Assembly (NCBI GenBank): GCA_012934845.2
Contig: WNNJ02000123.1
Location: forward strand, 62,001-126,000
Source: Pomphorhynchus laevis
Taxonomy: Eukaryota; Acanthocephala; Palaeacanthocephala; Echinorhynchida; Pomphorhynchidae
Direction of reading: 5' to 3'
DNA: 64,000 nt
Below the pieces are notes generated by a model, which was given only the letters and a program-made list of their open reading frames with translations, was not told the DNA's origin and did no database searches. Made by a program: the position numbers and the translations under genes. Of this stretch, positions 33,481-42,744 are shown piece after piece (within the stretch, counting starts at the first letter, position 1; every line of letters begins with the position of its first letter).

Positions 33481-33828
33481 TAAAATTAAAAGTCGTCCAA
33501 ATTACGTCGTCCAAATCTAAGGGGCGTCCTGTGCGTAATTGACAAGATTGACGAACAAGGTGTTCCACATCTACGCCAAATGTTGAAACCAAAATGGGAG
33601 CATTCTGACCGGCGTTTCGTCTATCTCCTTAAATATTATTTTTAAATAGAATGGTATCAGATAAAATGTTACAACAAGGAATAATTTAAAAGTTTGCAAA
33701 TTTCACAATCTGAATTTTTGTCTTCTACTTTAAATGCATTCGTTTCAACATTATCTAATTTCAACATTATTAATAAAAATTTTAAAATTTTATTTAACAA
33801 AAATAAATTCCGCAACATTATCTAAAGC

Positions 33829-33943
33829 GAAATATATCAGTTAGTGAAATATACCAGTTAGTGAAATATACTAGTTAGTGAAATATACCAGTTAGTGAAA
33901 TATACCAGTTAGTGAAATATACCAGTTAGTGAAATATAACATA
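33829..33943 (+). repeat. 17-bp tandem repeat, about seven units
   Basis: Head-to-tail units of AGTTAGTGAAATATACC with a few single-base variants. Unrelated in sequence to the LINE leader arrays. Confidence 0.85.
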
Positions 33944-34095
33944 CATCGAAATATAAAAATCGATTAGTGTTTATTGATCTTGCTTTAAAATTACCAATAA
34001 AGAAATTGATCGATCAATAGAGTGAATCAACAAACTGATTGAATCCATTGCAAATCGTAAAATTCGAAATAAGTAATAAAATTAATTAAGCATAC

Positions 34096-34227
34096 CGACA
34101 ATAGTGATGAATTTGCAGTAATCGATGTCATTTGTAATTATATTATTAAGCTCGGGGTAATGTAGGTTGTATGTTGCTTTAATTTCCTCGACGTGTGAAT
34201 CAAGTTCATTGTTCAAGCTATCCAAGA
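34096..34227 (-). CDS. Candidate exon of a Nop-domain protein (PRPF31/NOP56/NOP58-like)
   Basis: Reverse-strand segment reading LLDSLNNELDSHVEEIKATY followed by NLHYPELNNIITNDIDYCKFITIVG. The pattern (NEL, Y-x3-YPEL/FPEL, I-x3-DYxK, VG) is that of the helical part of the Nop domain of PRPF31 and the box C/D proteins. A possible splice acceptor (GAATTCAG) precedes it and GTATGC follows IVG. The remaining exons were not found, so it is either one exon of a larger gene or an isolated fragment. Confidence 0.45.
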
Positions 34228-34302
34228 GTGCTGAATTCATAACAGCATAAATAAAGTTAAACAGATACATTAAAAATAATTTATTGATAAAATTATTAAT
34301 TT

Positions 34303-34515
34303 ATCAGAAATTAAATAAGCTAACTGAGTCTACGTATTTTATATTGCAAATTAAAAATAATGCAAAATAAAAGCTAAATAGTTAAAAAATAAAAAATTAA
34401 TTAATAATAAATAATTGTTATAAGATTTTATATAATTTATATCAAGGTGAATTATAAACTGAAATTAAAAATAAAAATCAATTTTTATGAATTGACTAAT
34501 AGATTACAAACTATA
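34303..34515 (-). mobile_element. Repeat family X, copy 6 (3' part only)
   Basis: Nearly the same as the 3' half of copy 5 (AAATAAGCTAACTGAGTCTA and the AT-rich run), but it ends before the conserved block. Confidence 0.65.
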
Positions 34516-34519
34516 ACAA

Positions 34520-34864
34520 AATATAACCATAACATTCATAGTTAGATAATTTTAACGAATAATACGAGAGTGTTGTTGGTAGAGCGATAATATTTTAAAA
34601 ACTTGAAGGCCTAAAAAATAATTGAAAATTTCTTAACAAAGAATTTATACCTGCGTTTCATCATCTTTAAGATATCAACAAAGTTAATCTCGCTTTTACC
34701 AATAATACACCCAAAAATTCTAATAATTCGTTCACACTACTTTAGGTAATTTTAGGTTTTTTTATGATCTTTTAAAATTAGTTAATTAAAATGTTTTTGT
34801 TAATAATCAAATTTGCATTCTAGAATTTTATTATATACAATAAAGTTTTTCTATCGTAATTCTC
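34520..34864. other. Spacer upstream of tRNA-Leu
   Basis: AT-rich; nothing recognised. Confidence 0.4.
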
Positions 34865-34962
34865 GACAGTGTGGCCGAGTGGTCTAAGGCGCCAGACTCA
34901 AGGAACTAATTTGTGTGTTCTGGTCTTCTTTGAAGGCGTGGGTTCGAATCCCACCGCTGTCA
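34865..34962 (+). tRNA. tRNA-Leu (CAA) with intron
   Basis: Acceptor stem GACAGTG/CGCTGTC, D-arm GGCCGAGTGGTCTAAGGC, anticodon stem CCAGA/TCTGG with loop CTCAAG, T-arm GTGGGTTCGAATCCCAC, discriminator A. A 15-base intron lies right after the base 3' of the anticodon CAA, the usual eukaryotic intron site. The long variable arm (TCTTCTTTGAAGGC) fits a leucine tRNA. Both box A and box B are intact. Confidence 0.95.
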
Positions 34963-35151
34963 TTAACTTTTATATTAAACAACAAGTTTTATTTGTAAAA
35001 AGCGTTTTGGAAAATCTAAATTCCTTAACAAATAGCGTTTTTAACCCTTATGGTGTTTAAGTTTGATTTCGAATTGATATTGGTATCAATAATTTGAATG
35101 ATAACTAGTTGGTCGCACAGTTAGAACAGATTGTATATTTATAACGCATTC
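34865..35151 (+). repeat. Inverted duplication, left arm (tRNA-Leu and 3' flank)
   Basis: The tRNA gene and about 190 bases after it are repeated in inverted order at 36916-37193. Shared flank strings include AATCTAAATTCC and AACTAGTTGG, with many differences in between. The flank has diverged much more than the tRNA gene. Confidence 0.8.
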
Positions 35152-35254
35152 TTTATTGAGCTGCTTACAAAACTTTATTTAACGAAATCTAGAAAAATAC
35201 AATAATGCTAATATATAAATTAATTATATGGCATTCTCGACAATGATTATCTAA

Positions 35255-36215
35255 TATAATCTTTAGGGTACCTAGGTTGCTTACGGAACCGTTTGTTGCT
35301 GTAGATTATTATTGGTTCAACCAGTTCTTTCTCTAATTCAGATCGTATTTGATTTAATATGACAGGTGAATTACGCATGCCTTTTCTCTAATGGACGATT
35401 CTAAAGCGTGAAATTCTGGATGGGTGGCGGGCGCTTGCTCCTGTGATACTATAATTTGTTTTTCATCATCTGTTGGTGTAAGTAATGCATCGTTCATGTG
35501 TTGGCTTGAATTCTGTGGAAGCTGTTGACATTCAGTTGATGATGGATAGGAAGCTAAATGCTTTACAGATACTGTGCTTTCCCTACCGTCATTGCAGCAA
35601 ATTGCTGTATATGCCGGATTTGATTCTAGTAAATCAACAACTTTGGTACCATTTTGATATTTGTTTGATAGTGTGTGTTTACTTAACTAAACAGGGCTTG
35701 GATTAGTGAGCCAAGTTGGCATGCTAGTACCAGCCATTGAAACTCTCTTGAAACAAAACATACGCTCATGTAGTATGCAATTTGCTTCTGTACATATTAA
35801 CGAGCGAATATATTACATAGCATTCGGTAAAGATGATTTCCATCTCATAATATGTTGTTGTCGGGACATCAGATCAAGTTCGATACACTTTTAAATTATA
35901 TCGTTATAGCTTTAAACCCGCAAATTCCCTATTAAGTTTTATGGCGTTGAATGGCTAGTCGAGATTCCTAAATTATGAAGATATGTAGTCAACTGTTCAG
36001 ACATAAAGCATCGACCGCGATCAGAATGAATAAACAAAGGAGTGCCAAGCATAACAAATATTTTATAAAGGAATATTATCGCCATGTTCGTTGACATGTT
36101 GGCACATGGATAAGCAATTGAAGAACGACATTGTTTATCTATAACATGGCTGTCAAATACGGTGAACATTACTATTTTATGGATAATAATCCACATTGTA
36201 TTATACAATATACAT
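35255..36215 (-). mobile_element. Gypsy-family integrase fossil
   Basis: Reverse-strand fossil of the integrase part of a Gypsy-type element: an integrase core piece (LGTPLFIHSDRGRCFMSEQL) and, after it, a C-terminal integrase segment with DGRESTVSVKHLA. Broken and old, no LTRs. It lies inside the tRNA inverted duplication. Confidence 0.7.
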
Positions 36216-36254
36216 TGTATTATAATAAGATACTAGATAATAAAATTTCATCAA

Positions 36255-36500
36255 AAGACATAAGTCATTAGCGCGGAGTTAGGGGCCGAAACCTGATGAC
36301 ATAGCAGTTCCTCCTGATGACCTCTAATCTTTATTATCATACATCGTATGTTATTTATTAGTCAATTCATAAAAATTGAATTTATTTTAAATTTTAACTT
36401 CATATATTGAAGTAAAATTGTTAAAATATTATTGTATATTATAAAATTGTATAAATTACATAAAATTGTATTATTTTTATTTATTTTCAATTTATACAAA
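36255..36500 (+). mobile_element. Repeat family X, copy 7
   Basis: Conserved block at 36270-36330 (GGAGTTAGGGGCCGAAACC, CTGATGACCTCTAATC), followed by TATTAGTCAATTCATAAAAA and a diverged AT-rich tail. Confidence 0.6.
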
Positions 36501-36504
36501 TTAT

Positions 36505-36915
36505 AAAAATATCTGCAATTTGCAACACAAAAGAAGCTGAAAGCATACAAGTTTATCGCGGACTGGTATATCTTTAATGAGGAAATTAATCGTATTAATT
36601 TACCAACAATTACTCCGTAATCATTTTATTGATTGACATTAAAAATGTCAATCAATAAATTTTTTATCCTTTCATTGATTGACAATAAAAAGATAAAGAA
36701 TAAAGTTGTTAAAATATATACTAATATATAATACTTATAATTGGGCATTTTGAAAAAGAGCACAAGCGAATTCCTACAGTCAAAAGGATTGCCTAAGATT
36801 TTAAAGACATCGAGTCGATAACAAAACCCTTCATTTCTTAGAATTGAAAAATGATGAACCCTTAAAATGCTTATGAATTTGCACTATATATTCATTGACC
36901 TACTTTTTCTTCGAA
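36505..36915. other. AT-rich spacer
   Basis: Contains a short inverted pair (ATTGATTGACATTAAAAATG region near 36630-36680) but no gene or known family. Confidence 0.4.
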
Positions 36916-37193
36916 TGCTTAATAAATTTACAAACTTTTCTTATTGTGCGGCCAACTAGTTATCACTCAAATTATTGATATCAATATTAATTTGGCATCA
37001 CACTTGAAACACCATGAGGGTTAAAAACTATTACTTATGGAATTTAGATTTTCATAAACGTATTTTTTACAAAAAAATGTTCGATATAAAGTAATTGACA
37101 GCGGTGGGATTCGAACCCACGCCTTCAGGGAAGACCAGAACACACAAATCAGTTTCTTGAGTCTGGCGCCTTAGACCACTCGGCCACACTGTC
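36916..37193 (-). repeat. Inverted duplication, right arm
   Basis: Reverse complement of 34865-35151, ending exactly at the 5' base of the second tRNA gene. Confidence 0.8.
37096..37193 (-). tRNA. tRNA-Leu (CAA) with intron, inverted copy
   Basis: Same 98-base gene on the reverse strand: GACAGTG/CGCTGTC acceptor, anticodon CAA, 15-base intron, box B GGTTCGAATCC. It differs from the first copy only in the intron and the variable arm (CTTCCCTGAAG against CTTCTTTGAAG), positions that do not break pairing, so both genes look functional. Confidence 0.95.
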
Positions 37194-37199
37194 GAATCA

Positions 37200-37950
37200 C
37201 CTAATCACATTATTAATATTATAATATTATTAATATAATCAATTTTTTATTTACAATAAATAATTGAAATTCACAAAACAACCTGATGAACAATTTTATG
37301 TTTATACATAAAACAAAAGATAAACCCAAAGGTCCACAAGTTCAAACTAGAGAATATTTGTATTTCCTTTTATCTAATGTGACGCTGGTAAAAGTGCTAT
37401 TCAAACACAACAAGGCGGTTGGAACAATTAAAAATTGTTTTCGACGGTAACGTCAATTACGAACAATAATAGAATCAATGTGTACTAGTTATTACATCTA
37501 TATATATTATACCTAAAGTTAGTTAATTTCCAGTCAAAAACCAATAGGAATCAATAAAAATAATATTTTTTATTGAACTTAATTATTTTTTGTATTTTTT
37601 TTGTTCAATAGCTGTTTCAAAAGCCGTGTCACATATAACTGCTATATTGCAGTGTTTGACGCAGTTTCCAAAAATAAAATTTTTACAAGTTTCCCGATTG
37701 ATTTTGTTTAACCATATTATTGATAAAATAAAACAAAAATAGATAAATCTATTAAATCATTTTGAAAAAATGATTTAATAGAAATGATTTAACATTTAAA
37801 AATGTTAGAGGAATAGGAGCCGAAACTAGATAAGTAGGTAAGGGTTTTCTTAAATAACTAAACATATGGATAACCGACAGAAACAGAGAAAACAGAAAGC
37901 AAAAAGCTAGACGAAAACAAATCAATAATGACATTGTTAGTATTCCTACA
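37200..37950. other. AT-rich intergenic stretch
   Basis: No gene recognised. Around 37805 a string GTTAGAGGAATAGGAGCCGAAAC loosely echoes the family X block, perhaps a very old copy. Confidence 0.4.
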
Positions 37951-37954
37951 TGAC

Positions 37955-38420
37955 TCACTGCCTCAGATCCATGGGGATCTATGACGTCCAACCGATTCAA
38001 CACGTCGCCTTCCGACTGAACCACCCGGGTCTTTCACCCCGGACTATGCTGGGTAAACGAGAGACCAGGAGCTTAAGAAACCTTAGCCTTTGCTATGGGG
38101 ACGTCCTCTTAAAAAGAAGACTAATCCCGAGATAGCCCAGGTGCCCCAGAGGCGCACCTGGGTTTTCCCATTTAATGACATATGTTGATCCCGTTTCATG
38201 GCCCATCTAGCTCTATTCAGGATACGTTTAAGTCTATCCAGATAAGCTTTCGCCGATCAGTTCACCGTAACGGTGATCCCCAGGTATTTTACTAGACTCG
38301 TGAAGGTGGGGAGTGGTTCAGAGGCAAATATGGAGGAGAGCGCAGATAGTGCAAGTCTCTTAAGTTTTTGCTTTGTTGCAGGGGAACCATGAAAGACTAC
38401 CACCTGCATAGTGTAACAAA
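37955..38420 (-). mobile_element. LINE D 3' fragment
   Basis: Reverse-strand counterpart of 57400-57860: the 3' UTR (TCCACTGGGATCT-like head, CCGACTGAACCACCCG) and ORF2 C-terminus (KLKRLALSALSSIF, SLVKYLGITVTVN, GNPGAPLGYLG). 5'-truncated in the strand sense near 38410. Confidence 0.8.
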
Positions 38421-38424
38421 ATAG

Positions 38425-38654
38425 CTCATCTTGTTGTCAGTCTACTTTCTGTAGCCCACTTTGCTTGTAGCAAAATACAGTTGCAAAACAGAAAAATCTT
38501 TTTTTTTTGTAAAACAAAAAGCTTTATACAAAATGTTAACAGCGCGGTGCTGCTTTTATGCTTTTAACAATTAAAATAACAAACCAAGTTCCATTGTTAT
38601 TGCCGCGTTGCTTCCACAGCCATTCATGTTGTCAATTTTGAGATCAATAACACC
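38425..38654. other. Unrecognised spacer
   Basis: Nothing recognised. Confidence 0.4.
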
Positions 38655-38657
38655 ACC

Positions 38658-38890
38658 ACACATAGCAATTCCTCCTGATGACCTATAATCCATATTATGC
38701 TACGATGTTTGTTATTTATTAGTCAATTCATTAAAATTGACTTTTATTTTAAATTTTAATTTTTTATTTTCACTTGATATAAATTATTAAATCTTTTATA
38801 ATTATTTTATTTAAAAAAATATTTTAAAATATTTCTAAATATTTTATTTATAAATAAAATATTTTTTTTATATTTTTTTAATTTTCATCA
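38658..38890 (+). mobile_element. Repeat family X, copy 8
   Basis: Begins with CATAGCAATTCCTCCTGATG and CTATAATCC, then TATTAGTCAATTCATTAAAA and an AT-rich tail. It is truncated inside the conserved block. Confidence 0.55.
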
Positions 38891-39256
38891 CAATGACTCA
38901 TCAGTGCCAGATTCCTCCCACTACTAGATGCAGACGAGGACTGGCAGACGGCAATCAATACATGAATCAATGTGAATGGTGTACTAGAAAATTTTCTAGT
39001 AACATCATAGAGTACTAAATCAGTACTACAGCTTCACCAAAAAGGATTATTAGCAAAAGCACTGGCAAATGCCAGCGCAGGTCTCTTTAATATCGGCTAA
39101 CTTTTATCATGAATTTAAGGAGAGTGAGACCATTCCGCGTGAATTTCTTGTAAAACATGTAAGCCAGACGCGAAAGAATGACGAATGCAGTTTCGTCATT
39201 ACAATGACTCATCAGTGCCAGATCCCTCCCACCACTGGGTGCAGAGGAGGACCGGA
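38889..39256 (+). repeat. Direct repeat of an unknown 60-base unit
   Basis: 38889-38950 and 39200-39256 share ACAATGACTCATCAGTGCCA followed by a diverged GATTCCTCCCACTACTAG-like tract. A second pair, AAACTTGATATAAGTTATAT, recurs near 39318 and 39488. No family recognised. Confidence 0.6.
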
Positions 39257-39559
39257 AATATATTAAAATTTATAAATTTTATTAAAATGTTATATTAAAA
39301 TTTCAATTTTAAAGTCAAACTTGATATAAGTTATATGAACTTGTATTTCAATTACTTAATAGAATAAAACGTATTACAAAAAGTAATATTACAATTACTT
39401 TTTAATTGAATGAAATTTATAAATAAAATATTTTTTATTAAATTCTTATATTAAAATTAATCTTATTTTAAATTTCAATTTTAATGTCAAACTTGATATA
39501 AGTTATATGAAAATGTATTACAATTACTTATGAGCCCCCGTGACCGAATGGTGGAGGCG

Positions 39560-39712
39560 TGAGCATTGCTTATCAGTTTGATCAACAGCATTTTGTTTTC
39601 GTGCACTGAGCTTAATCTTTTGCCATTGCCTGTAGGATAGGGGCATCGTTCCACAACTTTCATATACAAATAAAAGCGACCTTCCGGTTCCCTTACAGTG
39701 GTGTATTGGACC
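39560..39712 (-). pseudogene. MAK16 fragment
   Basis: Reverse-strand piece matching the MAK16-like gene at about 41970-42115: QYTTVREPEGRFYLYMKVVERCPYP, then in a shifted frame the counterpart of WQKIKLSARTQNAVDQIDK. About 150 bases, roughly nine of ten positions the same. It keeps only the middle of the conserved N-terminal domain and is joined directly to a LINE RT fragment on the forward strand. Confidence 0.85.
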
Positions 39713-39734
39713 CCGTACATAGAGTACGTGGTCC

Positions 39735-40640
39735 TATTGTACGTTCCTATTTACGAATTGTACGGGGTTCATTCATGTGAGGATGTTGATAATTTGCAAA
39801 CTGACATAGATAATGTGGAGTTGTGGGCGACGTCAAACAAGCTTGTGATAAATGTTTCGAAATGCAAACACATGCGTTTTATTAGTAATGCTAGCAAGCA
39901 ACTAACATCAGCTTGTTACACATATAAGGGCTGTATTGTGGAAAGTGTCGATAGTTACAAAGATTTAGGAGTATGGGTTACCTCTAATTTATCAACTAAA
40001 AAGAACACTGATCAAGCTTGTGCCAACTCCAATAAAATGATAGGTATGATTCGACGGGCATTTGTTCGCGTTAATCCGACTGCTCTTCGGCCTCTGATTG
40101 TAGCACATGTATTGAGTAGACTTTTATACCAAGATCTGGTTGTATACCCACGTACTGTGCATGAATATAAGAAATCAGAGAGGGTACTTCGCAGGGCAAC
40201 AAAGCTAGCACCAACGTTAGCGTCGTTGCCTTATGAAGACATACTGAGATCATTAGGACTTGAGACCGTCACATGGACCCGTCGGTACATGGATATGTGC
40301 CTTGTTTGGAATTTATTCCAACGTCCTCATCACCCTTTTCGGAGTAGGGTTCAACTACGTGGTTCAAATGTTCTTCGCGGTCATTCTTTAACTATTCGAA
40401 GAAACAGAGTACAGAAATTGGGCGCGATGCAATTTGATAGAAGAATTGTTGAGCTTTGGAACAACCTTGATGCAGACACCGTTGGATGCAGTTCACTTAA
40501 TATTTTTAAAAGAAGACTATGAATAGATAAAGCAATGTTTCGTGTTGCATTTCCTTATTTTAATAACTAATTAATTTATTTACGAACTAATTGTGAGCTA
40601 GCTATTTGAGCTAATGCTCTATGTTGTTGAATGTATAATA
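39735..40640 (+). mobile_element. LINE E 3' part (CR1-like RT C-terminus)
   Basis: One long frame to 40522 encodes the end of the RT palm and thumb: VDNLQTDIDNVELWATSNKLVINVSKCKHMRF, YKDLGVWVTSNLSTKKNTDQACANSNKMIGMI, the thumb LLYQDLVVYPRT and a C-terminus ending DRRIVELWNNLD and SLNIFKRRL. Layout as in LINE B and C, but a separate family. 5'-truncated just after the YADD position; the tail AATAATAATAATTC near 40637 looks like the 3' end. The frame is undamaged over 250 codons, so the copy is fairly young. Confidence 0.85.
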
Positions 40641-40774
40641 ATAATAATTCAAACCTCGAGCATGCACTCTATCTTGACTTCTCTGTAAGCGCACGTCAAA
40701 GTCACAAAGTCGCGTTGTCGAAAGACGTAGGGGCACCCGATGATAAAGCGGGTTCACTCTTCATTACCATTATT

Positions 40775-40880
40775 TATTATTATTTAATTATTAATTATTA
40801 ATTATTTTATTTTTATTTATCATTGTTTAATTATAAATAATTTAATATAAGTAGACTCAGTTACCTGATCTGATTTATTT
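40775..40880 (+). mobile_element. Repeat family X terminus, copy 9
   Basis: AT-rich run ending AAGTAGACTCAGTTACCTGA, the diagnostic X 3' end. Only the last about 100 bases are present. Confidence 0.5.
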
Positions 40881-40884
40881 TAAG

Positions 40885-41340
40885 AGAAAAATGAATGCAC
40901 TCAGTTGCATGATCTTATTGTGAAATAATTTTTTAAGCAATTCGTTTGTTCAAACAAGTTTCAATTCTTTAAAATAAGTGCCTATATTTTAGTTTGATGT
41001 TTTCCCATTTTGCTCTGTAATTAATGATTAGCAAACCATCCAATCATTAATTCTCGTGATGCTCGACACTGCACGACAAAGATTCCCGAATGAGTGATAA
41101 AGGTTATAAACAGCTTTAACATAAGCAAACCATAACTTTCGCATAATTGTATACTCCAATAAGATTAAATAAAGGCAATAGTTGTTAGTATCAGTTGTGT
41201 AAAAATGCTGAGAATGTATGTAATTGTCAAATTCATGCATTTTAATAACACATGTAGGCTCGTCGAAGAAAATTTTGTGGGATAATTTGCTTGTATTTTT
41301 TGTTGTATTTTGATATAAATTATATAGAATATTGTACAAC
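40885..41340. other. Spacer, nothing recognised
   Basis: A 103-residue reverse frame (41028-41339) is present but resembles nothing I know. Confidence 0.35.
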
Positions 41341-41344
41341 TACT

Positions 41345-41455
41345 ATTTATTATATATAATTATTTAATTATTTATTATTTAATTATTTAAATTTTATTTA
41401 GCATTATTTTTAATTTATAAATAATAAATACATAGACTCAGTTAGCTGATCTGAT
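41345..41455 (+). mobile_element. Repeat family X terminus, copy 10
   Basis: AT-rich run ending CATAGACTCAGTTAGCTGATC. It is located about 70 bases beyond the MAK16 stop codon. Confidence 0.5.
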
Positions 41456-41525
41456 CATTAAAATATTATAAATTTAAACTTACTAGTATGTTAAATATAG
41501 ACGGATTTTTTACAAAATCAAGCAT

Positions 41526-42252
41526 TTACTTGTGTCTGTGTTTTAATTTGAGCTTTTCAACTTTAGCTGGCACACGTATCTCCTCGATTTCTGATTCACT
41601 TTCTTCCATATCCTCAACATATTCTATTTCCGATTCGCTCATATTCTCTTGGTATTCACTTTCATCAAGTACTTCTTCGTTTGCCATTGTATCCTCAATT
41701 GCCTTTACAGAATAAATATCGCCATACACACCCTTTTTCAACCGCTCTACGAGTTCTTCTTCAACGACACGTTCAATTTTCGCTGCTTTGAGTGCCTTAT
41801 GCTCTCGTATTTTATCACGCTTTTCGCCCTTTTTGCGAACGGTTGTAATCTTAAGTTTATTTCCGGAAAGCTGAAGTTTCCGTGATTTTCGTAAAACTTG
41901 GTTTAGTTTAATTGTCCGTAATTTACACCGCTGTCTCATATACGCTGGCCAAAATATCAGATGTTTATCAATTTGATCAACAGCATTTTGAGTTCGTGCA
42001 CTGAGCTTAATCTTTTGCCATTGTCTGTTAGGATAGGGGCATCGTTCCACAACTTTCATATACAAATACAGGCGACCTTCATGTTCCCTTACAGTGGCGT
42101 ATTGACTATTAGCAAGAGGACACGAATCACGCTGACACAGACCTGTGTTATTGTATTCATTTTTACACAATGGCTTCGCATCCTGTTGTTTGTTGTCTAA
42201 ATGAGCACGATCCTTTTCCAATTGATTGCCATACAATGTCATCTTGCTGCAT
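41526..42252 (-). CDS. MAK16: MAK16-like 60S ribosome biogenesis protein (N-terminal frameshift)
   Basis: MAK16 is a nucleolar protein of early 60S pre-ribosomes. The sequence reads CKNEYNNTGLCQRDSCPLAN then SQYATVREHEGRLYLYMKVV, ERCPYP, QIDKHLIFWPAYMRQRCKLR, KKGEKRDKIREHKALKAAKI and ELVERLKKGVYGDIYSV, the MAK16 order with the zinc-binding cysteines. A Glu-rich tail and a basic end (KLKLKHRHK) follow. Intronless, about 240 residues against about 300 in yeast and human, the tail being shorter. The family start MQQDDIVWQSIGKGSCSF begins at 42252, in a frame one base off from the rest, which is open from 42242; the switch lies around 42185-42215. Either a sequencing or assembly slip, or a young retrocopy that lost its start. 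Confidence 0.85.
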
Positions 42253-42254
42253 CT

Positions 42255-42740
42255 TATCGGTGTTTCTTCTAGAGAAAATTATAATAAATTTTAAGATTTT
42301 TAGCTTAAAAATGTATGAAAATTAACATTTTGTTTCAACATTTAAAAGTGGAAATACTGACTATACTGTTCCGCCCTGAATGTCAGTATTGTTTTAAATA
42401 AGCTCACGATATGCCTGATTTTAACCTGAAATATTGGTATTATTTAATCCGATAATATATCTAATTTTATTTTTGAGAAGACCTCTTCGTCTTTCTGAAA
42501 GCTTTGAAATAATAATTGTTATATGTTGTTTTTATTCGATTTGAATATAAGATATTGTTGTTTTGATTCTATGATGGATTCTTTCATTTATTTTGACAAT
42601 TTTGCTAGATCGCACAAGGTGATTTCGCAGCAGAAACCAGCTACGGTTTCATTTCTGCATTAATTTCAACTCTATCATTTTGACTCACAACATTATTATC
42701 GAATACAATACAAAGCCGCAAATGGCTGTTCAGTCTGTTC
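42255..42740. other. Upstream region of MAK16
   Basis: No gene or repeat recognised; it may contain the MAK16 promoter. Confidence 0.4.
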
Positions 42741-42744
42741 ACTG

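Noticed and set aside
34869-35060. Forward reading frame starting MWPSGLRRQTQG
   Set aside because: It is a chance frame across the tRNA-Leu gene and its intron.
39540-39580. tRNA-like head GTGACCGAATGGTGGAGGC
   Set aside because: No acceptor stem, anticodon arm or T-arm follows.
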